DNA from: Capniomyces stellatus
Taxonomy: Eukaryota > Kickxellomycota > Harpellomycetes > Harpellales > Legeriomycetaceae
NCBI GenBank assembly: GCA_001661515.1
Contig: LUVW01000040.1
Location: 118,415 to 182,414, forward strand
Reading direction: 5' to 3'
DNA length: 64,000 nt
Below the pieces are notes generated by a model. That model searched no databases, had not been told where the DNA came from, and saw only the letters and a list, made by a program, of their open reading frames with translations. Every line of letters begins with the position of its first letter. Position 1 is the stretch's first letter. Position numbers and translations under genes: made by a program. Below, piece by piece: positions 22,253 to 35,266 of this stretch.

Positions 22253-25200
22253 ATGTCTAAAATCATTGCAGAGCAGATAGAGGCATTGCAAAAAATAACA
22301 ACAGGAAATCCAAGTTTGACAGCCGAGGGAGAGAAACAACTGAAGCTGATAAGTGGCGAGGAGGGATACTATTATAATCTGCAGGTAAGAGAATGGCCAT
22401 TCTAACGGTGTACTGCGTGTGTCTACCTTATTCTTTTGAATTAAGTAATATTCTGTGCAAATCGAAAGAGCTGAATGAAAAAGAAGAAAAAAAAATATTA
22501 ATATTATTGAAAATTTGTTGTAAAAACGTTGGGAATAGGAAATATACTTGAATAAGAATAATCCCAGGGAATTGAGATTCATAGCAGCAATTCAATTTAA
22601 GAATGGAGTAACAAGATACTGGAGAGTCAGTGCGCCCGGGTAAAATAAAATGCAAAAGTACTGTTGCATTGGGTAAAACTTGCAGAATCTGTGTGTTCTG
22701 TGGCATTGTCTAAAAATGTATAGTTGGATAATTTTAACTGTAGAGCGATTAAATTAAATGAAAAAGAGGCCATTCGGAGTCGAATGATTGAAACGGAACC
22801 TAGCGAGGATAAACAAGTAAGTAAATGCGTATATGAGAATGTGGTGCACTCGAAAATGTGTAGATTTGAACCATAGAAACCCAATGCTAATAAATATAAT
22901 GATGGCGACAACTACAATGACGGTAATGGTTGTAAATAGGTTAATTTGCAGTACAACGTTGCAATATCCAAGATATCGAGATGGGATTTCCCTACCAAAT
23001 GGTAAGCAAGCAAAAAGAAAAAACAGCAACTTTGCAACTGAACTAAACAAATTATAAAGGGCAAATAGCCACCGCAGCACCAGTTAGAATTGGTTGAGGA
23101 ACAAAGGTGATTGTATCAGGATATGTGTGCATTTTTTTTAAATGTTTGACTGGCTGGTTGGTATAAATGGTTTGAAAATAGGCCGACAGTGCTTGAGGAA
23201 TTGGTATCGGCGGTGGAATTCTCCAGGGTAAGGGCAAAGGAGAGTGGGGGGGACATAAAGAGTGTATGCCGTGAGCAGAATGCACTTTATGTATTGCATT
23301 ATAGTATAAAAACAAATAGCAGTAGAGTGCTGAAAACAGAAAGAACAGCGTTTCAAGACTTTTGCCAGAAGTTTGTTGGTAGACTTAAAGAGTGGTATAT
23401 GTCATATATGGAAGTGTTTTCAGAATTGATCCAGAGCATCAACATTGCTGGAGGAGGAGTTGGAGAGGAGTATAGAGTGAGGTTGTTGGTTGAAGTAATA
23501 AAAAACCAACATCTGAGTATAAAGATGTTTAGACGGATAATTAGTTTTGGGATGGACAAAGCTGAGGCAGTTACAGAGGCGATTGAAATGTACAATTCCA
23601 TTGGGCAGAGTATAAACTCGTTTTATGAGCTATGTAAGTAAGCTTTGTAATGAGAGATGTGGCGGCAAGAATAATGGTAGGATGGAGGGATGGGCGGATA
23701 ATTGTGTGGCTAATTAATGTGTGATTATGGTAATGAATTTAGACGTAAACTCGCGGTTGGGGCAGTTTGGAGCAAGTATGATTGGAGGGGAGGTAGTAAA
23801 AGGGATTGAGAAGCTGGTTCTGGGGTATGGAAAGGTGTTTTTGGACTTTAGCCGATATAATGGAAAGTCATTTATGATGATGGAAGGTACTGTTGGTGTA
23901 ATGCAGTGGTATGGGATGCTACTGGTGAGCGGAAGGAATAGTGCGAATAGCAATGAGGCGGTTATTATGCAGGCGCTGCTGTTGTATAAAAACATTGTTG
24001 GAAACCTTGATTATCAGCCAGAAATGGTAAATAATGAAGACAAAGAAAGTGGAAATAATGGTGGAGAGCAGCCAGAGAGCGATGCGGTGTTGTGTAGAAG
24101 GATAATTGACTCTTCGATTCTGACAGCAGAGGTTGTTTCACAGCTGGCGCAGTCGCTGATTACGCAGTATATGATGCTGAGCATTGAAGATGTAGAGGAA
24201 ATGAGTGTGGATGTTGAGGATTGGGTTGTGGGCGAGGATGCTGATCAGTGGGAAAGCGATGTTCGTTTGTGCTCAGAGAAGCTGTTTGGGGTTTTATCCA
24301 AGGAGTACCCGGGCGTTATACTTAAGCCGTTGCTCGAATCGATTGTGGGAATGGATGGTAGCTTCTCGGTTCTGGCCAAAGACGCGCTGTACAATGGGAT
24401 GGGGATAGTCAGCGGTATAGTGGGTAAGGAAGAGAACATTGAGGAGTGGCTTGTGAATATCCTGCTGAGAGACTGGAGCCTGAATGGGCCAATGGACTTT
24501 GTGATCAGGAAAAGAGTTGCGTGGCTGTTGGGGAGATTTGCAGGTGTTATAAACGGCGAACTGAAGCCGGAAAACAAAAAGACAATATTTAGGGTGTTGG
24601 TACATTTGGTTGGGGAGCAAGAGCAGAGCCTGGTGGTGAGACTGGCTGCTGTGAACAGCTTGCAAGAAATCATTGATGACTGGGGATTTGACGAGACCGA
24701 GTTTGCCGAATTTACTGGGGCAGCTGTTGAAGGGATGATGAGTGTGGCTATGGATCGGCGGCTGGTTAAAAGCAAGGTCCGAGTGTTCAAATGTCTTTCG
24801 GTTCTGGTTGAGCGGCTGCAGGAAAAGGCTCTTCCGCTGGCAGGGCCTCTGGTCGAAAACCTCTACCAGCTGCTGTTTGCACAAAACCAGTCACCAGCAA
24901 ACGGGGCCTACTATGATACTGCTGCAATGGCTGAATGCCAAAAAGACACTATTTTTATGGAGGCAGTCATGATGCTAATAATCAACCTGGTGACTGTGGT
25001 GGGGAACTGCAGTCTGGCTGGCAGCTACTTGGATGGCCAGACCATAGACATCAGCTCACTTTGCCAATTCACGGTTCCTCTGATCAAGCTTGCGATTGAT
25101 CCTGCATCCAAGTCGTCGCTGTACTTGGCTGAGGACGGTCTGCTGCTGTGCTTGGCTCTGCTATGCCACACCAAATCACTTGCTCATCCCTCTAATTCTG

Positions 25201-26464
25201 AGCTAGCTGGCATGTTTTCCATTATTTGTACGCTGTTGGTCGAAAATGATTCCACCGAGTACTACATGGACTACTTGAACATAATCCGTAGCTACCTGCT
25301 TCTTGACGTGACCTATCTACCAGTTGACCAGAATGGGCTGCCAACATCCAACCCCCTAGCCAACAGCAATTTGACTGCTGCTGACTCCATCAGTCCTGCA
25401 ATTATGCAGATGTTGCTGTGCTTTACCAGCCTGGTAAACTCCAATATGTTCAACTCTTCGTTCATATCCCGAATGGTTGTATCGCTGGATGTTCTGGTTC
25501 AGTCAGTGTTCAACCGAACCAAACAATCCAAGTCCCCTGCCTGTTTGGTCCAGCTGATAAATATGTTTATTTCATCTGGCCTAATCCACGCCTTCTTAAA
25601 CTCGTCCCAGCTAGACTCAATCACCTGCCACGTAGCCCTGCTCTTTGCTAGGCTCATCAATTCCGTGTCTTTTTCTGCCTCGTTTATACAGAACTTTGAG
25701 ATTGACTCCAACAATTTGGTTACTCAGTTTGACTCCATAGTATCTGAAACTACCGTTCTGAACATCCTAATCGCCTCATACAACCGCCAGGAAACAGATA
25801 AGCAAAGAAAGCTGATCTCAATGGCCTGCGCATCGCTGTTCGGCTCGGCTTACAAGCAGTCCTTGCTCTGCTTCTCCGAGCTTGTCGAAATCGTTTGGAC
25901 TCCTTCTTTAACCCTCCGCGACAACGTACTTCCAACTAACATCTTGGCTTCCGACTCTCTATCCTTTGAGCAGATTTTTGAGCTCGCTGGTGACTACCAG
26001 GAAAATGACGGCTATGGGTTCGATTACGACACTGCATCTGCCGATAACATTCGTAAACAGCTGGTAAGTCTTTTGGTCTCTTTTATTTTTTCAATCACTC
26101 TTTTTATCTTGTTTGTTTTTGTGCCTGTTGTCTGGTTCACTAAACACAAAAGCATATTTACCAACCAAGTTCAATGCGACTTTACATTACTAACTTTGGC
26201 CCTTTTATTTATTATTTATTATTTTTTTTGGCTATTGCTCTTTTTTTATAGCTTATTTACAAAGATCCGGTAAATTCAACGACCCTAGTGCAGTATTTGC
26301 GGTCAATGTTCTTAAGCTGCGACAGGCTAATGTTTACAAGTCCTGATACATCGTTCCCAAGCTCTACTCCAAACCAACTGGCCTTGTCTCCCCAATTCCA
26401 AGAGTTCATGGCTTTTAAACTCGACTCCCAGGTTGCTCAAGACTTTTCTAGTCTACTCTTTTAA
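22253..26464 (+). CDS. KAP120: Importin-11/Kap120-type nuclear transport receptor
   Basis: Seven exons (22253-22384, 22557-22639, 22744-22816, 22940-23001, 23182-23633, 23743-26063, 26252-26464) sum to 1111 residues. Junctions were chosen by consensus and by restoring the family sequence. Exons 1-4 make the importin-beta N-terminal domain, with RFIAAIQFKNGVTRYWR and QVNLQYNVAISKISRWDFPTKWP, which match importin-11 closely. The remainder is HEAT-repeat solenoid, including DAYN-like DALYNGMG, RKRVAWLLGRFAG and VVRLAAVNSLQEIIDDW. The last exon begins LIYKDPVNSTTLVQYL, the conserved C-terminal element. These receptors carry cargo such as ribosomal proteins and ubiquitin-conjugating enzymes into the nucleus under RanGTP control. 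Human IPO11 is 975 aa and yeast Kap120 1032 aa. The final 188-bp intron has no in-frame stop. Confidence 0.95.
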
Positions 26465-26884
26465 AATTATTTAACCTTTGCTACTTTTTTGCTATATCTG
26501 CTCTTTGGTACAGGTTTTGTTTTACTCTATTTCTGTTTTTTGTTTTGCCTTGTATGTATCACTTGGTAATTCAAAATAAAAAGGCCAATAGGTTAAAGTA
26601 GCAGGAGTTTGTAATAGACTAAAATAAATAAAATAATTGATTAACTTTTGATCCGACTTTTTTTAATTTCGGTTTTTACTAGAATTTTAAGCATTTACTG
26701 TTTTGTGATACAACTTTTTCAAATTCCTTTTTATTTTTATTTTTTTATTTTTCTTTTTATTTTCCCTTTTATCTTTCAATCGATTTTATACTCATACGCT
26801 TCTTACTGCGGATAAAGGCTTGCTAAACAAAATAGTACCTCATTTCAAATCATCAAAACTAAAAAATTATTTTATGGTTAAAAA
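26465..26884. other. Short intergenic spacer
   Basis: T-rich DNA between importin-11 and ERV1, transcribed in the same direction. It presumably holds the importin polyadenylation region (AAATAAAAAGG near 26573) and the ERV1 promoter. Confidence 0.5.
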
Positions 26885-27610
26885 ATGCACACAAAGGTTA
26901 ATTCCGAAAACATAGAAAATAGCCGTGATAGCAGCACGAACGCAAAAAACAATCCAAAAAAGCCATGCAGAGTATGTGACGATTTTAAGGTTTGGGGAAG
27001 GGTAGGTCCAAAAAAGAATCCAAGCACGGTTGGACAAAGCGGTTCAAATTTGGATCAAAATCCAACTCCAAATCCAAGCCCAAAGCTGAGCAACAGTAAA
27101 CTCGACAATGAAGCGAAAACAGAAAACAAAAATGACAGTAGCTCTAAAGAAAACAAGAAGAATGACAATACAGCAAATCTATTTTCTTCTCTGGCCGGGT
27201 TTGGTTCTGCATGGAACTCGCAAACCGCGGATCAAAAATTGCCTCCAGAGTACTCCAGCTGTCCCCCAGACTCACAGGAACTAGGCCGTTCAACGTGGAC
27301 TTTTCTCCACACAATGGCAGCATACTATCCCGAGTCTCCGTCAAAAATTGAACAGCTCCGGATGCGAAATCTTCTAGACGGCCTGTCCTGGTTCTATCCC
27401 TGCGGAAACTGCGCCTACCACCTAAGAAAAGTCATCAAAAAGAACCCACCGCCTGTCGAAAGCAATTATATGCTGAAAATGTGGCTCTGCATGACCCACA
27501 ACAAGGTCAATGAGAACTTGGGCAAACCTATTTTTGACTGCAGCAAAATCGATGAAAGGTGGAAAGACGGACCTAGTGATGGTAGATGCGATTGGGATAT
27601 GCCTTCTTGA
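26885..27610 (+). CDS. ERV1: FAD-linked sulfhydryl oxidase Erv1
   Basis: This is a 241-residue single-exon gene. Erv1 reoxidises Mia40 in the mitochondrial intermembrane space, passing electrons to cytochrome c or oxygen, and so drives disulfide-coupled import. The N-terminal shuttle pair is CRVC (Cys28/Cys31). The Erv/ALR domain occupies ~125-235: CPPDSQELGRSTWTFLHTMAAYYP, the active-site YPCGNC (Cys173/Cys176), the FAD-binding CMTHNKVNENLGKP with Cys202 pairing to Cys219, and WKDG near the C-terminus. Between shuttle and catalytic domain is a ~85-residue Asn/Ser/Lys-rich, low-complexity linker, longer than the equivalent yeast stretch. There is no classical presequence, as expected for this family. 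All residues needed for activity are visible. Confidence 0.96.
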   Translation: MHTKVNSENIENSRDSSTNAKNNPKKPCRVCDDFKVWGRVGPKKNPSTVGQSGSNLDQNPTPNPSPKLSNSKLDNEAKTENKNDSSSKENKKNDNTANLFSSLAGFGSAWNSQTADQKLPPEYSSCPPDSQELGRSTWTFLHTMAAYYPESPSKIEQLRMRNLLDGLSWFYPCGNCAYHLRKVIKKNPPPVESNYMLKMWLCMTHNKVNENLGKPIFDCSKIDERWKDGPSDGRCDWDMPS

Positions 27611-29214
27611 GTCATCCGGGTTTGTTTGTTTTTTTATCTGCCCACCTTTTTATCTTTTTTTTTTCTATTCCTTATTCGCACTATTGTCCCGTTTACCATC
27701 TTATTCCTGTATTGTACATGCACTAGTCAAATGCATTCTTTTGATCAAAATAAAACATGCACACCTCAGCACAGCAACTGCCATTCTATTTGATCGATAA
27801 GACTATTCAAAAACTATTAAGCATACATTATGTTTAAATATTTCCTGGTATTAGGCTTTGGTCAAAGTAGGCGCCCTATTTAAAACATATCTTGGGTTTA
27901 GGGTGTATATTTAAAAAGCAAACTCCAGTGCCAAAGGTGTATGACGCTGTACCATCACCCATCAAAAGTATCGGACACTAGCCCAAGTACTCGCATACTT
28001 CATCATGCGGGTCTTTCAAACGATGCAAGTTATTTCCTATTACAGCAAAGCTAGTAACGGCCTGACTTGTGTTGTTTAATAGACAAGTTCCTTGTATATG
28101 ACCGACACAGGCGCCATTCGCTTATCTAGCTAATGCAAGCTTTCTATCTCCACAACGTGACTTTAAATTGATAGTGTGTACTACACCAGATTTCAGCTAT
28201 TTTAAACTCGCCTTTTCCAAAATTGGAATATGCACTATATACATAAAAATAAAGTATTTTTTTATAAAGCCGAGCCTGCTTTTAGCTCTTTTAAAGTTCG
28301 GCTGACTTGTGACATTAATCAAGTAACTAAACAAAATCTTGCTTGAGATACCAGTAAAAACTTTAACTTCACTGCTCAGAAAAAAATAGGGTCAAGTGAA
28401 TATAAATTGGACTGCTTTAATAAGGCGAAAAACTCAATTTGAAGAACCACACTCAATTGGCCAATGGTGCTACCGAGCCTGAAAAATATGAGTTGTAAGT
28501 GGAGTAATCAAAATATAAATCCACCTAAACCCCACCAACCAAAGTAATTATTGATGGTTTTAATGAGACTAAAAGCGGCAAACACTGATTACATAAAGCT
28601 GGTAATAATTTCGTATTTCAAACCTCTTTAATGATTCACAACAGTTACATTTACATAATGCCTTTTGAATGAAAAAACGGAACATAAAAGTGAAAAAAAC
28701 GGGCTTAAAAGCGAAAAAAACAGACTAAAAGTGAAAGTAAAATAAAATAAAAAGCTATTTTAGAACTATCCGCTTTAACCGAGTTGTATAAAATCAATCA
28801 AAAGCATCCACTCTCAAAACCAAGTCTTTCCGAACCGAGCGAGTTTAAAGCGGTGCTTTTTTTTAAAAAAAAGAAGTAACATTGAGCTTTGTATACCAAC
28901 TCTCGATTTACCAGGCTGCGAGTTTAATCGCCAGACATTTTAATTATATATGAAAGAATTCTGAATTAAACTAGTTGAAAAAGTACTAAAATGAATTTAA
29001 AAAGGCAACGACAGCAAGAGTAATTAAACAATTATCATTCCAACTACTTTTTTTTTTAGCTTTACCACTTTTTTTTCTCTCGAAAATACGATAAATACGG
29101 TAATAATTTAAATTGCCGCGAAGCCTTCAACCTTTCAGGTCTTCCAGTTTCATCAGCCTTGCTTAGAAGAGGAAGGTAAAGGCGAATAGCAAAAGCAAAC
29201 GGGAGCACACCTAT
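27611..29214. other. 1.6-kb AT-rich spacer
   Basis: AT-rich with numerous stops in all frames. I saw no gene, RNA or repeat beyond short A/T runs. It presumably contains the promoter of the carrier gene. Confidence 0.5.
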
Positions 29215-30893
29215 ATGTTTTCCAGAATGGTTGGCGAAGAAGACTCTATATTTTCTGAGAGTAGACTGAAGCAATTAGTTTACAGTAAGTCCAAAATTGT
29301 GTTTGATTCTAACCCGAATGAACAATATATATAGATCACTACGGCATACGCTTTAAACACTCTGAATTAGTAATGTAAAATCGGCAAAATTGATATTGAT
29401 GTTGATATTGAAAATGGGATTGAAAATGAAAATGGTGTTGAAAATGAATAATTCAGTAACTCAACAATCCAATAACCGAACGACCAACATATTATCATTA
29501 TGTAGCTAATAGAGTATGGATTTCGGCCTCCTCAGCCGCAGTTAGCGGTGTTTTTACAGGATATCCATTTGATTCACTCAAAACAAGAATGCAAACATAT
29601 CACTATAATTCATTGTGGAAGTGTGCAAAGATAACCATTGCCGATGAGGGGTTTCTTGGTTTATACAGAGGTAAGTGCGTCTATTTGATGATACCCTTCA
29701 TAATAATGGGATTGCGATTTATGCTGGCTTTAGTAGATTTGAGGAAGCGTGTTTTTCTGTCTAATCTTTCTTCCACTTGGGGTAATGCTTTTTCTTTATA
29801 CGCTTCCAGGAATACTTCCACCGCTTTTTACAATAGCCTTAACCAAGTCAATGTCATTCTCTATATATGAGAAATCAAAGTCTAAAATCAATGGATACAT
29901 AAACAGCCAAGAAACATTGCTGCCAAAAGACGGAACGGGTTTATTAGAGCCCCCAAAGTCACTTAAAACTATTTTTGGCTCCTCCTTTGTGTCTGGTGGA
30001 ATATCTGGTGCATTCATTGCAACTTTTTCTTGCCCGCTTGAACTGGTCAAAATACAGATGCAACTGGCTAAACTAATACACAAGGAACAGCTGTCTAGGA
30101 TTGAAAGACTAAAAATAGAAATAGCAAAGCCATCATTGGCTGGGTCGGCTGTGCATGATGCGCGTGTTATGGCTCTAGAAAACCTGCAAAGCATGAATGC
30201 AAAAGTTGAAAAAACCTACTTTTCAAAGAACATGCGCATGTCGAATTTAGCAGCAGCAAGGAAGATTATTCAAACCAGGGGACTTCAAGGTTTATACACT
30301 GGCCTAAATATCCATATGCGTAAGCGTTTTTTTTTTTGACTTTATAATAGGGACAGTATGGGTTAAATAGACAGTAAATGTGCCAGTATATATTTTTATT
30401 GTTGGCTTTATTCCATGGAATAGTTGTATTACATCGAGCTGGCATTAACCTTTGCTACTTTTTATTGTAAGTTTGGCAGACTTTGTTTTTAACGGCTGAA
30501 TTCAAATTGAATATAGTGAGGGATTTTCTTGGTACTGCCATTTACTTTGGTACATACGAACTGTGTAAAGAAACACTGAAACGAGCAACATCGTCCAAAA
30601 ACACTGGACCTCTGACACACCTTCTTGCTGGTGGATTCTGTGGTGTTTTTGCCTGGTTGATAATATTTCCTACTGATCTTATCAAGTCGACGATCCAAAA
30701 GGAGGCGCTCTCATCTTCAAATAAACAAAAATCCGTTGCAGCCTGCTTTAGGGACATTTATAGCAGGTATGGGGTTCGTGGTTTGTATAGAGGAATCAGT
30801 GTTACATTAATACGTGCGTTCCCGCTGCACGCCTTAAATTTCACTGTTTACGAGTATGTTCGCGAGAGGTTGACAGTATACTCGAAAGCATGA
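29215..30893 (+). CDS. Mitochondrial carrier (SLC25) family protein
   Basis: Four exons (29215-29284, 29506-29670, 29810-30319, 30517-30893) give 373 residues. The three tandem carrier repeats are visible through their signatures: PFDSLK plus the GFLGLYRG element, PLELVK plus LQGLYTG, and PTDLIK plus VRGLYRG. Each follows an odd-numbered transmembrane helix. The splice between repeats 2 and 3 restores NIHMLRDFLGTAIYFGTYE, a classic carrier sequence. Such proteins exchange metabolites across the inner mitochondrial membrane. The matrix loop of repeat 2 is enlarged by ~60 residues (from LAKLIHKEQ to the KIIQTRG segment), which makes the protein longer than the usual ~300. The second repeat resembles amino-acid/carnitine-type carriers, but the substrate cannot be assigned by eye. 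ATG 29215 is the only in-frame ATG after an upstream stop. Confidence 0.9.
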
Positions 30894-30969
30894 TTCCTTT
30901 CTATAGAAAGAAGTACAACTTGAAGAAAAAGAAGAAATATATAAAGATATAGATAGGCTTTAAAGTTTC

Positions 30970-30998
30970 CACACACACATACACACACACACACACAC
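30970..30998. repeat. CA dinucleotide microsatellite
   Basis: About 14 AC units with one AT interruption, directly downstream of the carrier gene. Confidence 0.9.
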
Positions 30999-32672
30999 GT
31001 CATTGATCTGGCAGACTTTCAATTATCACTATTGTAAACTAATATTTTTTAAAAAAATTAAAGAGCTTTTGACTATTCACAAAACATTAAAACTAGATTT
31101 ATACAATGTGCTTTAAATAAACGTACACAAACAGTTGCCATTAAATGCATCCTGGATTGGAAATAAATATCCTTATTTTGAAGCCCTGAGACGGCCTATG
31201 CTATAAAGTCGAAAGCTATAAGCAAGTTTGGGGTCGTCTTTCTGCCTTGCCGTCCGATCATAACATAACTGTTGCCTCCCATCATTTAGCATACAGCTAT
31301 GTCATATCTGGCTCAACCGTGCCAGTTTTCGTTAAAAAAAACTGTAAGAATTAATACAACTGGATTCCAATAGTGAAATAAAAAAATGCGATAATGCGCT
31401 CTCTAAAAATATAATTTTGGCCCGGTGCCTATTGGCTGGAGTTATCCCCATAATCTCTATAAAAAAACAGATCCTTTTCTCTACAATAAATTGATTTTTC
31501 AATTACAAACAGAGAAAAAGTATTCGCTGCAATACTCTGCTTTGGCAAACCAGGCATTTCTTTTTTTTTTAACTAAAAAAATTTAATCACTTACGTTTGT
31601 CAATTCCTTTAACTATTGCTATACTGAAGAGTATATTTATTATACTCTGTAGGCATATGAGAACCTGATGTGGAAAATGTTAGAATACTTGTATTTTCAA
31701 CAGTACTGATATCTCGGGGGTATATATACCTTAAATCTCCATCTTATAAAAATTTAAAAACAAAAATTAACTTTCAACGGCAACAAATCGCATCTCACCG
31801 TTTCTTGCACTTGCCTCTTTAAAGCTTGAGTCTAGACTTTGTGTGTTGATGATATAACTATTCGATATTAGCACTATCGCTTATACATTGTTTTATTTGC
31901 AAGATTGTCACATCTATAATAATCTTTAGCTTTCTGGCCATGATTGTTACTTGTAAAGGTCTGTTTGCTAGGTGGTGATGAACATTATTTTCAAACCACC
32001 GCGACGACCTTACAGCCAAATACCATGGCGTTTTTTGCATATTTTTATGCAGCATTATGACAAGCTCGCAGCCACTCTAACCGGCTCATTCAGTCAGGCA
32101 TAATGCAAAGTAGAATCACCTTTACCCTCTTTTTTGACATTAGCCACTGACTTGATACGCGATTACAAATACGTTATTAAGCTTGGTTTTGAAAACAGTA
32201 TGCAAGTGTTGGTCTAGAATTTTGTCAACTTTAAATGTTTGGAAGGAGTTAGTAAAGTAATGGTGAGTGTGTGATAGGTTGTTGCAGTTGACACGGGCGA
32301 TGGTGTGTCAAAGATGATGACTCTGTAAATCCATTGTGCCTACGACTGTTTATGGCTATTTGTGCCTAAAATGAATGTGAAAGGTGTAGTTTGTGAATGC
32401 CTTTGAATAGTACAGATATATATGTGATATATCTGGATCTTAACATGCTAAGACTAATTGGTGGACATTTTAATCGATGCTGTTATCTGGAGCTAATCCT
32501 CAAAGTTGCTAGTGGGTATTTAGAGATCATTTTGAAACCTTTTCATAGCAAATATTTGGCGGAAAAGTCGCTTTTCAAAGAACATGATATAACACGTTCA
32601 CCTTTCTTAAAAGATTATGGTTGGAAAGAGCTGTGCTTTTAGTATGTGTAGGTTTTTAAGATATCCTTGTCT

Positions 32673-32673
<1 letters not shown>

Positions 32674-32705
<32 letters not shown>
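32674..32705. repeat. Poly-C tract (32 bases)
   Basis: Uninterrupted run of C in otherwise AT-rich DNA, followed by ACCCC. Confidence 0.9.
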
Positions 32706-35266
32706 ACCCCTTACACAATAATTGAATCACGATATGAGCGCTCGGTTTGTTTTAGACTTTACAGTAGCAGAGTGTTTCAAGCTAATTGACGGCTTTTAAC
32801 AAAGTATTACTAAAAATTAAATAGAATAATCAGAAAGTGCAAAAAAGTGCAAAAAAAGATAACTTGGATATGATCCCGCTTGATAAAGAGCTAAGGAATA
32901 ATGAATATATGAATGCTTGAATGTGAAAATCGACTACTTTACATATGGAATTTATTTATTAAACAAATTCGAGTTTCAAGTGGTAAACGGGCTGCGAATG
33001 GCAGGCTGAGTGAGTAAAAGAGCCAATAAGCTTTTTGTTTATTTTTAAATTTAGCTAGTGCTAATTTCACTTTAAACGATTTCTTGGTTTTATAGTTGGG
33101 AAAAGTCTGTGCGATTTTTGGATTTCTTTCATTGCGCTCATTTTACTGTCGTGCTTATGATAATTATACCGAATATGACGTTCATTTCAGTTGAGTTGTG
33201 GGCGAATCAGCTCACGATGAGCGTCGCCAACTTCATTAGATAACCCAAAAATATCAACAAGTTGGTTGACTTTGACTTATTGAAAAAGTCAGTTTCCTAA
33301 TTAGATGTAGTGGCAAGGGTGTAGGACAAAGATAAGTAATGAAAGGCAACTAGTTGAAGCTCCGGAAACTTTAATCAGGTTGAATGATAGGCCTGAAAGT
33401 CTTGCGAACAAGGCAATATTTTTGAAACTTTACATGGCGCTTTTGCTCTGTAAAAAAAAAAAATCAAGCCAATTTACCGTTCCGTTTCATAAATAAAAGC
33501 AAGTGGAAATAATAACGACATTCAGAGAATCGATTCCAATAAATAGATGAAACTAAAACAAAATTAACCCTGAAAAAGTAAATATGATAGTTCTGCTGAT
33601 GTTTAACCCTTGAACTCTCCTCCCCCCCCTCCCCCATCATCTTGAAAAGCAAATTGTTATTCAGTATAGTATCGCAGTTAGTTAGTCACTTAGTGCCTTG
33701 TATTTCGTTTAATGGTTGATGTTGTGTTTAGATTACAGGTTAGTAGAAATAATAGATCGAATTGGCTTTGCGTAATATTGCCGTGTAACGCTCTAGTCAA
33801 CTTTAGAATTTGTTCGCTCGACACAACGCAAAACGTAAAAAAAGAATACAATATATTAAATAAAAGCAAAAAAAAACAAAATCTCTAGTTCAAAATGAAT
33901 ACAGTTTGGTGGAACTAATTAAAGGACTAGGCAGACAAGGCGATTCTAAAAAGGCTTGACTAGAAAAAGATATTGATCGATAATACAATATGAGCAAGCA
34001 AAAACATAAACAAAAACAGCAAAAACAAAAACAGCAAAAACAGGAAATTCCTTTTTTAACTATGGGAAATTGCACCTTTTGTTTATAGGTCAACATTCGA
34101 AAATAGACGGTTTAGAAAAGTAACCAGCAAATGGCCATAGAGACGGGAAATTAAAAGAGGATAAAAAGTATTAATATCCAACATGAATAAAAATAAAGTA
34201 AAAGCAGTTTATGAGTCAATATCCGTCAGAATGGAGGATGATAAATGACATGCTTTGTAGTAATGCTCTGGTTTAAGTACGCTTATTTATTTGAACATTT
34301 GACATTTTAAATTTCTAGCAAAACACACCACAAATATGTAGCGTTTTCTATTTGCATTAGACCTTCTTTGCTGGAACATATGTTTCTAGGCAATGGATAT
34401 AGTCAGACATTATGTTAATTATTAATGGTGCTTTTTTATGCACATAGCGTTAAGAAACGACCTAATTGGGAGGGGTGTTGCTGTGGTTGAGCATTGCGCG
34501 CTTAGGTGATTTGATTTTAATTACGTATTGCCTTTTATGAACAAAGGAGTAAAATCAAAAAGAAAAAAAAGAAAAAAAAAAGCGGAATGTGATTGACTTG
34601 TATAGGCTCAAATTAACAGCGTAGTCGAGCCAAAACCTGATTGCGAATCATTTCTTTGATATCAGGCACTCATTAGGATTTTGTTGGCCTTGGTTCTTAA
34701 CTTTAGCATTTGTTTTTGCTTGCAAATTTCAGGCAACTCTTTAAATCCAAAAAAAAAGTCCATTCGTTTTGTTATTAATGAGCTCAAATACAGGAAATAT
34801 GGCAAATCCCAAACTTGACACAAAAAAAGTAAAACAGAGCGTGGAATACAAAACAGTGTTTGAAGTTGAAACTCGGGTTGTCTAAATTAGCTAACAACAT
34901 TGTTGTCTGCGCCTTGTTATTTTTCCCGCTCTGTATTTGTTAAAGAAAGCGATTTTAAAAAATAAAATAAAAAAAGCATCCACAGGTTTGTGAAGCGATC
35001 TATTTCGATACTAGTATAAAAAGCATTGAATAGGAACAAGTCAAAGTAAAAAAAATTATATAAAGTGCACTTTTCAGTCAAACTACACTTTGTTTAATTT
35101 GTTTTAAAAATACAAAACAGACGTTTAAAATTTCCAAAGTCCGATTAGACTTGAATTAAAACCATAGAATAGTATTTACTGTTACAAATCCGTAGACGTG
35201 AGAAGCTAGTTTAACGTTTAGGATTTTAAAAATATCACACTTAAAGCCACGGACACACAAAAGCCT

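Larger units (their letters stand above)
30894..35266. other. 4.4-kb AT-rich spacer with simple repeats
   Basis: No convincing gene. Contents include a CA microsatellite (about 30970-30998), a 32-base pure C tract (32674-32705), and an open frame of 81 codons (32397-32642, plus) without recognisable similarity. The A-rich 3' end precedes the malic enzyme gene and should hold its promoter. Confidence 0.5.

Noticed and set aside
24245..24884. Minus-strand frames of 181-196 codons inside importin-11
   Set aside because: Antisense shadows of the confirmed HEAT-repeat exon.
32397..32642. 81-codon plus-strand frame in the carrier-malic enzyme spacer
   Set aside because: No recognisable motif or supporting context; kept only as a note in the spacer description.
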